DNA of 64,000 bases from the NCBI GenBank assembly GCA_026195255.1, contig JAPHSS010000012.1:1-64000 (forward strand). Direction: 5' to 3'. The notes under the pieces were generated by a model, which saw only the letters and a program-made list of their open reading frames with translations, was not told the DNA's origin and ran no database searches. Source of the DNA: Gammaproteobacteria bacterium. GTDB lineage: Bacteria; Pseudomonadota; Gammaproteobacteria; SZUA-229. Below, in pieces: positions 1 through 8,293 of the stretch (positions within the stretch are counted from its first letter, which is position 1; the number at the start of each line of letters is the position of its first letter). Made by a program: the position numbers and the translations under genes.

Positions 1-22
1 AATTTATGCTATTGTAGGCTGT

Positions 23-51
23 TTTCTGACAGCTAGTTTACAGGTCAGAAA
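23..51. promoter_or_regulatory. Inverted repeat upstream of znuC
   Basis: Two 8-bp arms, TTTCTGAC at 23-30 and GTCAGAAA at 44-51, face each other across 13 bp, 51 bp ahead of znuC. There is no T-run after it, so it does not look like a terminator. It could be an operator for the zinc uptake genes, but it does not match a Zur site that I recognise. The promoter region is cut by the window edge. Confidence 0.3.
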
Positions 52-102
52 TAATTGGTCAATTAAGATTAAGATATACAAATAAGTTGGGCAAGAGCTT
101 AA

Positions 103-870
103 ATGAGTTCATTTTTATTAAAGGCAGACAATATAGGTCTGCAGATTAACCAGCGTCAGATTCTGGACAATATCAGCTTGAGCATAAAGCCGTCTGAGAT
201 TCTCACACTGGTTGGACCAAACGGCTCTGGCAAGACATCACTGGTCAGGGTATTACTGGGTTTAATTAAGCCTGATCATGGGCAGTTGCAGAGAAAAGCT
301 GATCTGGTTATTGGTTATGTCCCACAAAAACTACATATTGATTCGGCTTTACCGATGAGTGTATTACGGTTTTTACAAATGGGAATTAAAGCGGATGCTA
401 ATGATATTTCCCGTATGATCAGTACCTTAGGTGTTCGTTCATTGTTAGGTCAACCATTGCAGTCTGTTTCAGGTGGCGAATTTCAACGTATATTATTAGC
501 CCGGGCATTACTACGTAAGCCAGATTTACTGGTGCTGGATGAGCCGGCACAGGGTGTTGATATCAACGGTCAGCAACAGCTCTATCAACTGATTTCTACT
601 ATTCGAGATGAGTTTGGCTGCGGTATTTTAATGGTCTCGCATGATTTGCACCTGGTAATGGAAGCAACTGATCAGGTGCTTTGTCTTAACACGCATATTT
701 GTTGCTCGGGCCATCCTGAAGCAGTTAGTCAGCACCCGGAGTATCTTAAATTATTTGGTGCTTCACTGGATGGAATAGCGGTTTATACCCATAATCATAA
801 TCACTCACACGATTTAAGCGGTGATGTTGTTGAGCATGAACACCATGGAGACTGTGATCATGATCATTGA
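103..870 (+). CDS. znuC: Zinc ABC transporter ATP-binding protein ZnuC
   Basis: ATPase that powers high-affinity Zn2+ import with the ZnuB permease and a periplasmic ZnuA, which is not in this window. Walker A is GPNGSGKTS at residues 38-46, the signature SVSGGE at 121-126, and Walker B LLVLDEP at 142-148, followed by an H-loop SHD. At 255 aa it has the usual length. The last 25 residues are His/Asp-rich (HNHNHSHD, then HEHHGDCDHDH), a common zinc-binding tail in this family. It overlaps the start of znuB, indicating translational coupling. Assignment to zinc rather than manganese rests on the tail and on overall likeness to ZnuC. Confidence 0.93.
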   Translation: MSSFLLKADNIGLQINQRQILDNISLSIKPSEILTLVGPNGSGKTSLVRVLLGLIKPDHGQLQRKADLVIGYVPQKLHIDSALPMSVLRFLQMGIKADANDISRMISTLGVRSLLGQPLQSVSGGEFQRILLARALLRKPDLLVLDEPAQGVDINGQQQLYQLISTIRDEFGCGILMVSHDLHLVMEATDQVLCLNTHICCSGHPEAVSQHPEYLKLFGASLDGIAVYTHNHNHSHDLSGDVVEHEHHGDCDHDH

Positions 871-1660
871 TGATTTCATTGTTCGTGCGTTATTGGCGGG
901 GTTACTGGTGGTGCTGGTATCTGGCCCATTGGGCTGTGTGGTAGTGTGGCGACGCATGGCGTATTTCGGTGATGCCCTGGCGCATTCTGCCTTGCTGGGC
1001 ACATCTCTGGCTATTATGTTTGATATTAATCCGCTGATTGGCGTCATGCTGATTGGAATTGTGCTGAGTTATTTATTAATCAGGTTGCAGGCCAATAAAG
1101 ATTTATCCAGCGATGCTATTTTAGGTATTTTGTCACACGGTGCGCTAGCAGGTGGTTTGGTGTTATTAGCAATTATGCAGTCTCAGGGGCAGCGAGTTGA
1201 TCTAATGGCGTATCTGTTTGGAGACATCCTTTCGGTTAGCTGGGCTTATCTCATCTGGTTAAGTGGGGTTTGTTTGTTAGTGTTGGCTTTATTGGGCTGG
1301 ATATGGCAGTCGATTTTAGCCGTGGCGGTTCATGAAGAGCTGGCGCGTAGTGAAGGTATCGCCGTTGACAGGGTGCGTTTGATTTTTATGTTATTGATGG
1401 CGGTAGTGGTCGCCGTCGCCATGAAAATTGTCGGTATTATTTTAATTACAGCATTACTTATAGTGCCTGCGGCAAGTGCCAGACGATTTGCATCATCACC
1501 TGAATCGATGGCTATAATAGCAGTGTTGTTTGGTTTGCTCTCGGTATTAGGTGGGGTGTTTGCATCGATGCAGTGGGATTCCCCTGCGGGGCCGTCTATC
1601 GTGCTTGCATCGGTGTTTTTATTTTTTGTATCCAGGTTTAAAACTGTTACGAAAGGTTAA
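860..1660 (+). CDS. znuB: Zinc ABC transporter permease ZnuB
   Basis: Integral membrane permease of the ABC-3 family, partner of ZnuC. The chain is almost entirely hydrophobic with about eight predicted helices and shows the family regions GCVVVWRRMAYFGDALAHSA near the N-terminus and VGIILITALLIVPAASARR near residue 200. I chose the ATG at 860 (MIIDDFIVRALL), which overlaps the znuC stop by 11 bp. An upstream ATG at 821 would add a polar extension that is only the shadow of the znuC tail. Expected to be repressed by Zur when zinc is plentiful, but no certain Zur box is visible. Confidence 0.92.
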   Translation: MIIDDFIVRALLAGLLVVLVSGPLGCVVVWRRMAYFGDALAHSALLGTSLAIMFDINPLIGVMLIGIVLSYLLIRLQANKDLSSDAILGILSHGALAGGLVLLAIMQSQGQRVDLMAYLFGDILSVSWAYLIWLSGVCLLVLALLGWIWQSILAVAVHEELARSEGIAVDRVRLIFMLLMAVVVAVAMKIVGIILITALLIVPAASARRFASSPESMAIIAVLFGLLSVLGGVFASMQWDSPAGPSIVLASVFLFFVSRFKTVTKG

Positions 1661-1662
1661 GT

Positions 1663-2427
1663 TTAACGATCCAGATTTAGTTTGCTGGCAATGGCCTGTT
1701 TTGCCTGCAAAGCAAGTTGTTTATTAGTTATAACCGCTGTTTCGTGAAGATGAGTATCAATTGGTTCTAGAAAATGTAGTTCAACCTTTAAAGGCCTGGA
1801 TTTTGTCAGCCCCATAACTGAATCCATAAAAGTCATTTCATCAATGTAAGGAACGTGGGGGTTAATGCTTTCTTTATATGGGTAACGTAAAGCAACGGGC
1901 TGTAATTTTACCTGTGCATTGATAGCCGCCTGAAGTAAACGGCCATGAAAATTTCTTAAATTTGAGCCGTCAGTTGTGGTGCCTTCGGGAAAAACCACAA
2001 CACTGCCACCATCTTTCAGACATTGGGTGATTTCATTTAAAGAGTTTTCAGCAGCGCCCGTTGCGCCCCGCTGAATAAACAAGGTGCCTGCTCTTTGTGT
2101 GAACCAGCCTATTAAAGGCCATGATTTAACTTCTGCTTTAGATAAAAAATGTAAAGGTTGCTGTGAAGCTAAAGCAGGAATATCGAACCATGAAATATGG
2201 TTCATTACATATAAAGTTGCTTCCGGGTTCATATCGCCATGAACAGCAATCTTCGCTTTGAAAATATAACATAAACGTTTGTTCCACCATATAAACAAAC
2301 GTGAAGCAGTGTTTGAATTGTGTATGCCGTCGCGCACAAAAAGCAAGGTGAGTGTCAAACCTGATATCAAGTGCAGGCTAATGCGAAATAACTTCAGGCT
2401 AAGTATTATGGGTCTAAATATTTTCAA
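1663..2427 (-). CDS. plsC: 1-acylglycerol-3-phosphate O-acyltransferase (PlsC family)
   Basis: Inner-membrane acyltransferase that makes phosphatidic acid from lysophosphatidic acid, or a close relative acting on other lysolipids. The NHX4D catalytic motif is NHISWFD (H77, D82), and the second family block is FPEGTTTDGSNL near residue 147. An N-terminal hydrophobic segment (about residues 14-31) anchors it. At 254 aa it is typical. Its stop lies 2 bp from the znuB stop (convergent), and it sits 6 bp downstream of nadC on the same strand, so the two probably share an mRNA. The exact acyl acceptor cannot be read from sequence. Confidence 0.88.
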   Translation of the reverse strand: MKIFRPIILSLKLFRISLHLISGLTLTLLFVRDGIHNSNTASRLFIWWNKRLCYIFKAKIAVHGDMNPEATLYVMNHISWFDIPALASQQPLHFLSKAEVKSWPLIGWFTQRAGTLFIQRGATGAAENSLNEITQCLKDGGSVVVFPEGTTTDGSNLRNFHGRLLQAAINAQVKLQPVALRYPYKESINPHVPYIDEMTFMDSVMGLTKSRPLKVELHFLEPIDTHLHETAVITNKQLALQAKQAIASKLNLDR

Positions 2428-2433
2428 TGTGAT

Positions 2434-3264
2434 TTAAGAAAAACGCATAGATAAATCTAGTGCTTTTACATCCTTAGTTATAGCGCCAGTAGAGATATAA
2501 TCTACGCCGGTTTTAGCAATTCCAGCGATAGTTTGCAGAGTGATATTACCCGATGCTTCAAGCTCGGTTTTTTTATTAGTAATTTTAACCGCCTGAGTCA
2601 ACATGTCTAAATCAAAATTATCGAGCATGATTCGATCAACATTTGCATCTAAAGCGAGTTGCAGTTCATCGAGGTTTTCTACTTCAACTTCTATCATCAG
2701 TTCAGGGCCGTGAAAACGGGCGGCCTCAACGGCTTGTGCTATGCCACCTGCAGCTAGTATATGGTTCTCTTTAATTAATATGGCATCGAATAAACCCACT
2801 CGATGATTATGGCAGCCGCCACATCTGGTTGCATATTTTTGAGCCAGACGTAAACCCGGTATGGTTTTTCGGGTGTCTAATACTTTTACATTAGTGCCTT
2901 TTACGGCTGCAGCATATTCAGCTGCTATTGTTGCCGTGCCTGATAAGGTTTGTAAAAAATTTAATGCGCTGCGTTCGCCCGTTAGCAAAGCACGAGTAGA
3001 GCCGCTTAGTGAGCAAAGCTGCTGTCCCGCTTCCACTACATCACCATCATCAACATCCCATTCGATAAAAATCTGAGAATCTAATTGCGAAAAAACTTCT
3101 TCAAACCAGTCAATGCCGCAAATAGTTGCAGCTTCACGGCTGATTACTGTGGCCAGGCTAAAATCGTCTTCATCAATGAGTTTCGCGGTTACATCACCAG
3201 TTCCAATATCCTCATTGAGAGCGGTGTGTACGCTTTCTTCTATGTAGCTGTGGGGTACATGCAT
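2434..3264 (-). CDS. nadC: Quinolinate phosphoribosyltransferase (decarboxylating)
   Basis: Converts quinolinate and PRPP to nicotinate mononucleotide in de novo NAD synthesis. Recognisable blocks are the N-terminal EDIGTGDVTA, the catalytic-region TRKTIPGLR, the CGGCHNHRVGLFDAILIKENH block, EVEVENLDE, and the C-terminal barrel block VDYISTGAITK. At 276 aa it is full length. The ATG at 3264 gives the family's usual N-terminus. It is followed 6 bp later by plsC. No NadR/NrtR-type operator was recognised upstream. Confidence 0.95.
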   Translation of the reverse strand: MHVPHSYIEESVHTALNEDIGTGDVTAKLIDEDDFSLATVISREAATICGIDWFEEVFSQLDSQIFIEWDVDDGDVVEAGQQLCSLSGSTRALLTGERSALNFLQTLSGTATIAAEYAAAVKGTNVKVLDTRKTIPGLRLAQKYATRCGGCHNHRVGLFDAILIKENHILAAGGIAQAVEAARFHGPELMIEVEVENLDELQLALDANVDRIMLDNFDLDMLTQAVKITNKKTELEASGNITLQTIAGIAKTGVDYISTGAITKDVKALDLSMRFS

Positions 3265-3289
3265 AATTAAATCGTTAATATGTTTTCAG

Positions 3290-3303
3290 TAAGTCGTAAG
3301 TGT
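3290..3303. repeat. Short heptamer repeat (two TAAGTCG-like units)
   Basis: TAAGTCG followed directly by TAAGTGT lies between nadC and the next gene. The same heptamer forms a seven-unit array at 15234-15282, so this may be a minor copy of a dispersed repeat. With only two units it could be chance. Confidence 0.3.
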
Positions 3304-3312
3304 ACGTTTATT

Positions 3313-4485
3313 TTAATCAAATACTAGCCGAAGACCTGCGAATATATGCCTATGGTGAGCCTGATGATGGTTTCTAAACGAGGCACGTTTGATTTCTGGG
3401 CGAGTATAGTGACTCGCTCCCTTTAAAACAAAATGTTCAGTATTAAATTCAGTTTGGCTGCGATCTGTATAGGGAAACGCCTTGAATCCCTGATAAGGCT
3501 GAAGTGTGTTACAGCACCACTCCCAGGCATCGGTGGTGCTTTTAATTAATTCGAGCCGAGCCGCTGTCTCCCATTCATGTTCATGGGGAAGGCGTGCACC
3601 AACCCAGTTGGCAAATGCACTGGCTTCAAAATGGCTTAAACCGTATACCGCATCATTGTTATTAAGATCAAATGGACCGAGGTGGTTTATGCCGTACCAT
3701 TGGCCGTGATCATTTATGGCCCAGTATTCCGGATGCTGAATGTTGTTTTTTTCACGCCATTGCCAGCCAGAGTCGCACCAGAAAATTTTATTGTTATATC
3801 CTCCATCTTCAATAAAGAGTAGATATTGAGCATTACTAACCGGCGTATTGGCTATAAAAAAATCTTTAAGTTGAATTTGATGGCCGGGTAATTCATTGTC
3901 AAAAGAATAAGGCCATTCACCGCCTACTGAATAATGGCCCGTTTTAATGTGAGAAATGTTTTTAATAAGGGCCTGAGGTTTTAGCTGTTCGGATGGGGTA
4001 TAAGGCTGATTCTTGCTACTTCTTTTATGCTTCTTAAGCGCGATCTGGTTTAAAACTGTGTAGATTGATTCATAGTTTAACGCATAATTCTGGATGATGA
4101 GATTTTCTATATATTCGTCTTTGAACAAGTAGTGCTGACTAAGTGGTGTGGTTTTTTCCAGTAATAACAGGTCATTATTATCCTGTTGTTCAGATATGTC
4201 CCTGATTTGCTTATGTAAGGGCGGCAATCTTGGTCCACGTTGAAATATTGGACAATTGTCAGCAACAAATAATGACTTATCCTCTGTAAATTGTTTATTA
4301 CCCTGGATAACTTCATGTAACCAGTAATTCTCAAAAAAGATAGCTTGCCCCAGATACCAGCCGGCAGGGCTCAGGTCGTGTTGATATTGAAGTCTGTAAT
4401 GAATATCATTAAGACCTTCAAATAATTTTCGGGTCTTGTTTTGAATGCCGCGCAGACGAATTAATGTTGCCAGTGAAGTTGTCAC
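3313..4485 (-). CDS. EgtB/SUMF1-like protein (DinB-like + FGE-sulfatase domains), iron ligands apparently lost
   Basis: Residues 1-150 resemble the DinB-like helical domain of EgtB, and residues 185-390 are a formylglycine-generating-enzyme-type domain (GGEWPYSFDNELPGHQ, then GARLPHEHEWETAARL, ending FAGLRLVFD). In EgtB-type sulfoxide synthases three histidines bind iron: one in an LxH motif and two in a QHExxHxE motif. Here the matching positions read WYLGQ (Q47) and QNYALNYE (N133, N137). All three ligands are therefore replaced while the scaffold remains. A standard ergothioneine or selenoneine synthase role is unlikely. No egtD-like methyltransferase is adjacent. The family call is solid; the function is unknown. 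Confidence 0.75.
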   Translation of the reverse strand: MTTSLATLIRLRGIQNKTRKLFEGLNDIHYRLQYQHDLSPAGWYLGQAIFFENYWLHEVIQGNKQFTEDKSLFVADNCPIFQRGPRLPPLHKQIRDISEQQDNNDLLLLEKTTPLSQHYLFKDEYIENLIIQNYALNYESIYTVLNQIALKKHKRSSKNQPYTPSEQLKPQALIKNISHIKTGHYSVGGEWPYSFDNELPGHQIQLKDFFIANTPVSNAQYLLFIEDGGYNNKIFWCDSGWQWREKNNIQHPEYWAINDHGQWYGINHLGPFDLNNNDAVYGLSHFEASAFANWVGARLPHEHEWETAARLELIKSTTDAWEWCCNTLQPYQGFKAFPYTDRSQTEFNTEHFVLKGASHYTRPEIKRASFRNHHQAHHRHIFAGLRLVFD

Positions 4486-4668
4486 TAAAAATGAGTATCT
4501 CTATCTGTTTGGCCTAATACTAACATAGGCAGAAGTTGTGTAAAAATCTGTGAATCAAATATAAATATCTAAAGATAAATATCAGCCAATTCCCCTAAGA
4601 TTGCATATACTTAATATTTAGAAGCTCAATATTATGATTTATATTTACAAACCCTCAGGATTAATATT

Positions 4669-6423
4669 ATGCAGCATGGCCTCGCGCAATGGCTAGCTTA
4701 CTTATCTGTTAAGGAACTGCCTATACTACAGCGTAGCAGAGCTGATGTGCAGGCGTTAATAAAACAAGCGCAGTTATCAATAACTCAATACTCAACCCCC
4801 ATCGTTTATGACGCGGGTTTTAGTGCACGTATTTTTCGTCACGTGAATACACAAAGACAATCATCAGGTAAACACCCGTTAACCACAATGGGTAATGCTT
4901 TATCACACCTGGGGCAAACAGCCTTTAATGACTTTCTAAATAAAGCACCTTCACTTGAAGACCTGAAGTTATCAGAAAGAAATAGTCAGGGATATATCAG
5001 AGTGATGGGGCAGGCTTGTCATGCATCTCTTCAAGCTAGAAACTGGGCGTTACAAAGAAATGCAGTTGAAACCGAAGAAACTCAGCTAGCAGCACTGTTG
5101 CAAAATATAACCGAGTTAATGCTCTGGTGTTACGGCGATGACGTGATGCTGAAAATTGAAGAACTGTGTTATGTGAAGAAAAAGCCCTATGAAGAAGCTG
5201 CTAGTTCGGTTTTAGGTTGCGGTATGAGGGAGCTTGGAAGTAAGTTGGCAATCGAATGGAATTTACCAGAAATGGCAGTAGATGGTCTGTTATCAAAACA
5301 GGATAATTTTACACTGGCCAGTGGAGTATCCCTTGCATCAGAGTTAGCTCGCATAGTGACATTGAACTGGTATGGAAAAGATGCTGAAGACGTGATCAGG
5401 CGAATTGCAAAATATAAAGGCCTGGCAGAAGGTGCAATTGAACGTCGATTACACATGAATGCGGTTGATGTTAATGATGAATTGCTGGATAAAGGTTTTG
5501 AAGCACCGGCTAAATTGTTATTTCAACTGGCGGATGATAATTATGAATACCCCCAGTTTGTTTTTAATAAAGAAGATGAGCCACTTGAAAAATCAGCTAA
5601 AGCAGAATCAGTTAAACCCGAATCTGCTAAATCAGAAGTCGTAAAAACTCCAGGAAAAACAGGCTTGCAAGCTGATAAAAAACAAGCCAATGTAAAACAG
5701 GTAAAGGCTAAAGCAGAGATAGTCCCGTCGAATAGTTCACGAGATGTTATTTTAGAAAAAATTAAAGCCAGAAAGTTAGCCGAGAAACAAAGAGAAGAAA
5801 ACCAGTCAGCTGATAATTCTGAAAAACAAGTTTCAGATGTTGTTCGAAAAAAAATGCCTGATAAGCAAGAAATTAAGCTTGATGAAAGTGAAAAAAAATC
5901 AGCATCAGTTAGTAAAGAGCTTGCTGCTGCTATTAGAGAATTTCAGTTAATGGTGTCTCAGGGGAAACCCGCTCATGATTTAATAGAGTTCGCGGTTAAA
6001 ACCTGTCTATTATGCGGTGTCCAGAGGAGTGTGTTTGTAATTAAAGTACCAGAAAAAAACTTCCTGGTGTCCAGGTATATAACTCAGGTTTCAGACGATA
6101 TAGCAATTAAATCACTTAAAATAGCAACTAATAAGCCTAATTTGTTTTCCTTGCTTATGGAAAAAAGCCGAAATATATTTTTGAATGATTCAAACAGAGG
6201 CAAGTACTGGAAGTCTCTTCCTGATACCGTAAAATTATCACTTGGCGTTAAGCAGTTTTTTGCCATGTCAATTTTTGCTAATAGTCATGCAGTGGGTTTA
6301 ATGTATGCAGATAAGGTAAAAGGTGAATTAACTCAGGCTGAATACATTCAGTTTCAGGGTATCTGTCGACTGTTATCAAAGGGTATAATTCAGTCGACGA
6401 TAAACAAGAAGAAAAAGGGCTAA
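4669..6423 (+). CDS. HDOD domain protein with C-terminal GAF-like domain
   Basis: A 584-aa cytoplasmic protein. Residues 1-285 match the HDOD fold (GNALSHLGQTAFNDFL, later ASSVLGCGMRELGSKLAIEWNLP), a degenerate HD-type helical domain common in bacterial signalling proteins. Residues 300-425 are a low-complexity Lys/Glu/Ser linker, probably disordered. Residues 430-580 look like a GAF sensor domain (LLCGVQRSVFVIKVPE, FFAMSIFANSHAVGLMYADK). There is no membrane segment. It converges on an HD-GYP regulator, which fits a role in second-messenger signalling, but its ligand and partner are unknown. Confidence 0.75.
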   Translation: MQHGLAQWLAYLSVKELPILQRSRADVQALIKQAQLSITQYSTPIVYDAGFSARIFRHVNTQRQSSGKHPLTTMGNALSHLGQTAFNDFLNKAPSLEDLKLSERNSQGYIRVMGQACHASLQARNWALQRNAVETEETQLAALLQNITELMLWCYGDDVMLKIEELCYVKKKPYEEAASSVLGCGMRELGSKLAIEWNLPEMAVDGLLSKQDNFTLASGVSLASELARIVTLNWYGKDAEDVIRRIAKYKGLAEGAIERRLHMNAVDVNDELLDKGFEAPAKLLFQLADDNYEYPQFVFNKEDEPLEKSAKAESVKPESAKSEVVKTPGKTGLQADKKQANVKQVKAKAEIVPSNSSRDVILEKIKARKLAEKQREENQSADNSEKQVSDVVRKKMPDKQEIKLDESEKKSASVSKELAAAIREFQLMVSQGKPAHDLIEFAVKTCLLCGVQRSVFVIKVPEKNFLVSRYITQVSDDIAIKSLKIATNKPNLFSLLMEKSRNIFLNDSNRGKYWKSLPDTVKLSLGVKQFFAMSIFANSHAVGLMYADKVKGELTQAEYIQFQGICRLLSKGIIQSTINKKKKG

Positions 6424-6437
6424 TAGCATTAACCTTT

Positions 6438-8024
6438 TTAGTCATCACCTAGCTGTATTCTGAACTCGGTGAAACTGTCATAGTTGTTTATAAAAATTTC
6501 AACTAGTTGCGGATCAAAATGTTTGCTTTTTTGGTCGTTAAAATATTTTTTAATGTCTGCTGCTGACCATGCCTCTTTATAACAGCGAGAACTAGACAGG
6601 GCATCAAAAACATCAACAATTGCGATTATTCGGCCAAATATATGTATATCCATTCCGCTTAAGCCGCGGGGGTAACCACTGCCATCCCATTTTTCCTGAT
6701 GTTGATAAGCTATAGTTGCCGCAGCCTGAAATATAGGTCGAGAGGAATGTTTTAAAATGTCATAACCGATAGTGGTATGGGTTTTCATTACCTCAAACTC
6801 TTCAACAGTTAATTTGTCCGGTTTTAAAAGAATATTGTCAGGGATGCCAATTTTTCCTACGTCATGCATTGGTGAGGCAAGGCGAATTAACTCAGCATCA
6901 TCTTCAGTGAGGCCCGCTAGAATGGCCAGTTTGCGAGACATTTCAGAAACTCTGGCTATATGGTTTCCGGTTTCGTTTGAACGAAACTCCGTTGTTGAGC
7001 CGAGCGTGAATATAACTTCTTTTTGAGTTTCTAGAATTTCTTCATTCAATTCTACATTTTCAAAAGCCACGGTTACATTTGCGCTAAATATATCCAGTAA
7101 AGATTGTTCAAGTTTGTTTAATTTTTTATAACCATCTATATAAATCAGGCTGTGATTTCGAAGATATACAATACAACTGTCATCGGTAAAGACACTGCGT
7201 TTTTCTTTATAAGCAGTATTTATATGTTGAATGACATCGGCTGCGAGTGTTTGATTGACGGGCTGGTTTGTCATGTTTTCAAAACGGCCTGTGCCAGATA
7301 TTATAACCATATTATTGGTATTGTTTTGTTCGGGCTGACTGTTTTTAATACTGATGAAACTTGATGAATGTCCGTAGAATGCGCCTTCATCAATACCAAT
7401 AATTGACATAACTTGCATTAGAACACCAGAGACAAGCTGCTCCATTGATTGTAGGCGAAAAATATCAGCTGTTGCATTGATGATTTTTTCTAATCCCTGG
7501 CGGCTTTGTTCTAATCGAACTATATCGCTATAACTTCTTAGTGCTGTGTAAACAGTAGTGAATAATTTTTTAGAGGTAAGTTCAGTTTTTTCTTTGTAAT
7601 CATTAATATCATACTTCTGTATGACATCTAACTCTGGAGCATGTCCTGGCTGGCCAGTTCGTAAAATAATTCGCACGGATTGATTGTCTAAGGTGTTTCG
7701 AATTATATCAACGGCAGCTAGTCCCGACTCATCCGTTTCCATTACTACATCAAGTAGTAATAAAGCGGTATCAGGGTGTTGTTTCAGTATTTCAATTGTT
7801 TGTTTGCCGCTATAAGCGTGCAGAAACTCAATAGGTTTGTTTTCAAAGTGCACATCTTTAAGTGCAAGAATGGTTACTTCATGAATAGAGGGTTCATCAT
7901 CAGCAATGAGAACTTTCCAGCTAGCAGAAAATTTTGCGTTGCCATCATGAGTGTTATTGATTTGTGTTTTTTCAAGATGACTTTCATTTTTATCATCTTG
8001 AAATTCAAAAATATCGTCAGACAT
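6438..8024 (-). CDS. Response regulator: REC-DUF3369-HD-GYP (putative c-di-GMP phosphodiesterase)
   Basis: A 528-aa regulator. The receiver domain (about residues 36-165) has acidic D42/D43 and likely phosphoacceptor D92. The middle part (about 170-330) matches DUF3369, a GAF-like domain. The HD-GYP domain (335-525) has H355, H387-D388 in MHDVGKIGIP, H442 and the GYP triplet at 450-452, then D471/D474. All expected metal-binding positions are present, so c-di-GMP hydrolysis is likely. A sensor kinase gene lies upstream on the same strand, 269 bp away, and is the probable cognate partner. The long, structured spacer is described separately. Confidence 0.9.
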   Translation of the reverse strand: MSDDIFEFQDDKNESHLEKTQINNTHDGNAKFSASWKVLIADDEPSIHEVTILALKDVHFENKPIEFLHAYSGKQTIEILKQHPDTALLLLDVVMETDESGLAAVDIIRNTLDNQSVRIILRTGQPGHAPELDVIQKYDINDYKEKTELTSKKLFTTVYTALRSYSDIVRLEQSRQGLEKIINATADIFRLQSMEQLVSGVLMQVMSIIGIDEGAFYGHSSSFISIKNSQPEQNNTNNMVIISGTGRFENMTNQPVNQTLAADVIQHINTAYKEKRSVFTDDSCIVYLRNHSLIYIDGYKKLNKLEQSLLDIFSANVTVAFENVELNEEILETQKEVIFTLGSTTEFRSNETGNHIARVSEMSRKLAILAGLTEDDAELIRLASPMHDVGKIGIPDNILLKPDKLTVEEFEVMKTHTTIGYDILKHSSRPIFQAAATIAYQHQEKWDGSGYPRGLSGMDIHIFGRIIAIVDVFDALSSSRCYKEAWSAADIKKYFNDQKSKHFDPQLVEIFINNYDSFTEFRIQLGDD

Positions 8025-8056
8025 TTACTGCTTACACCATGTCAAAATACCTTACC

Positions 8057-8171
8057 GGGCTTCCAGCCAAATAAAAGGTGAAAATTTTTAACCGGTTAAT
8101 CCATCTGCCGGAGCCCTTAATGGTTACAGGGCTTACTCGCTGCGTGGCGATAATCACCTGAACGGGTGATT
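8057..8171 (-). promoter_or_regulatory. Structured leader candidate upstream of the HD-GYP regulator
   Basis: Between the kinase and regulator genes several stems are packed closely: GGCT/AGCC near 8059-8070, the perfect 12-bp palindrome TTAACCGGTTAA at 8088-8099, GCCCT/AGGGC at 8113-8117/8128-8132, and AATCACC/GGTGATT at 8152-8158/8165-8171. Read on the minus strand this would be the 5' leader of the regulator mRNA. It does not fit the c-di-GMP-I (GEMM) consensus: I find no GAAA loop or receptor. It may be a riboswitch-like leader, a protein operator, or partly a plus-strand terminator, because the last hairpin is followed on plus by an interrupted T-rich stretch. Confidence 0.35.
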
Positions 8172-8264
8172 GTTATTCTATTTTTTTAGAGTATCTCTAT
8201 ATATTTAGAGTTATGGTGCTGAGACTAACACAGTCATATTGTGAAATACTAATTTTTTTAGATA

Positions 8265-8273
8265 TGTGGATAA
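8265..8273 (-). promoter_or_regulatory. Perfect single DnaA box
   Basis: The 9-mer TTATCCACA (minus strand) lies just downstream of the sensor kinase stop. It matches the high-affinity DnaA box exactly. As an isolated site it may titrate DnaA or have no role. Confidence 0.35.
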
Positions 8274-8293
8274 GCAATAGGTGATTTTTGTAC

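Noticed and set aside
821-859. ZnuB starting at the ATG at 821
   Set aside because: The extra 13 residues lie within the 3' coding region of znuC and are not ZnuB-like. The ATG at 860 gives the family N-terminus.
8057-8171. c-di-GMP-I (GEMM) riboswitch upstream of the HD-GYP gene
   Set aside because: Some bases (CACGCA, CTCCGG) recall the motif, but the two-helix layout, GNRA loop and receptor are not visible. Kept only as an unnamed structured leader.
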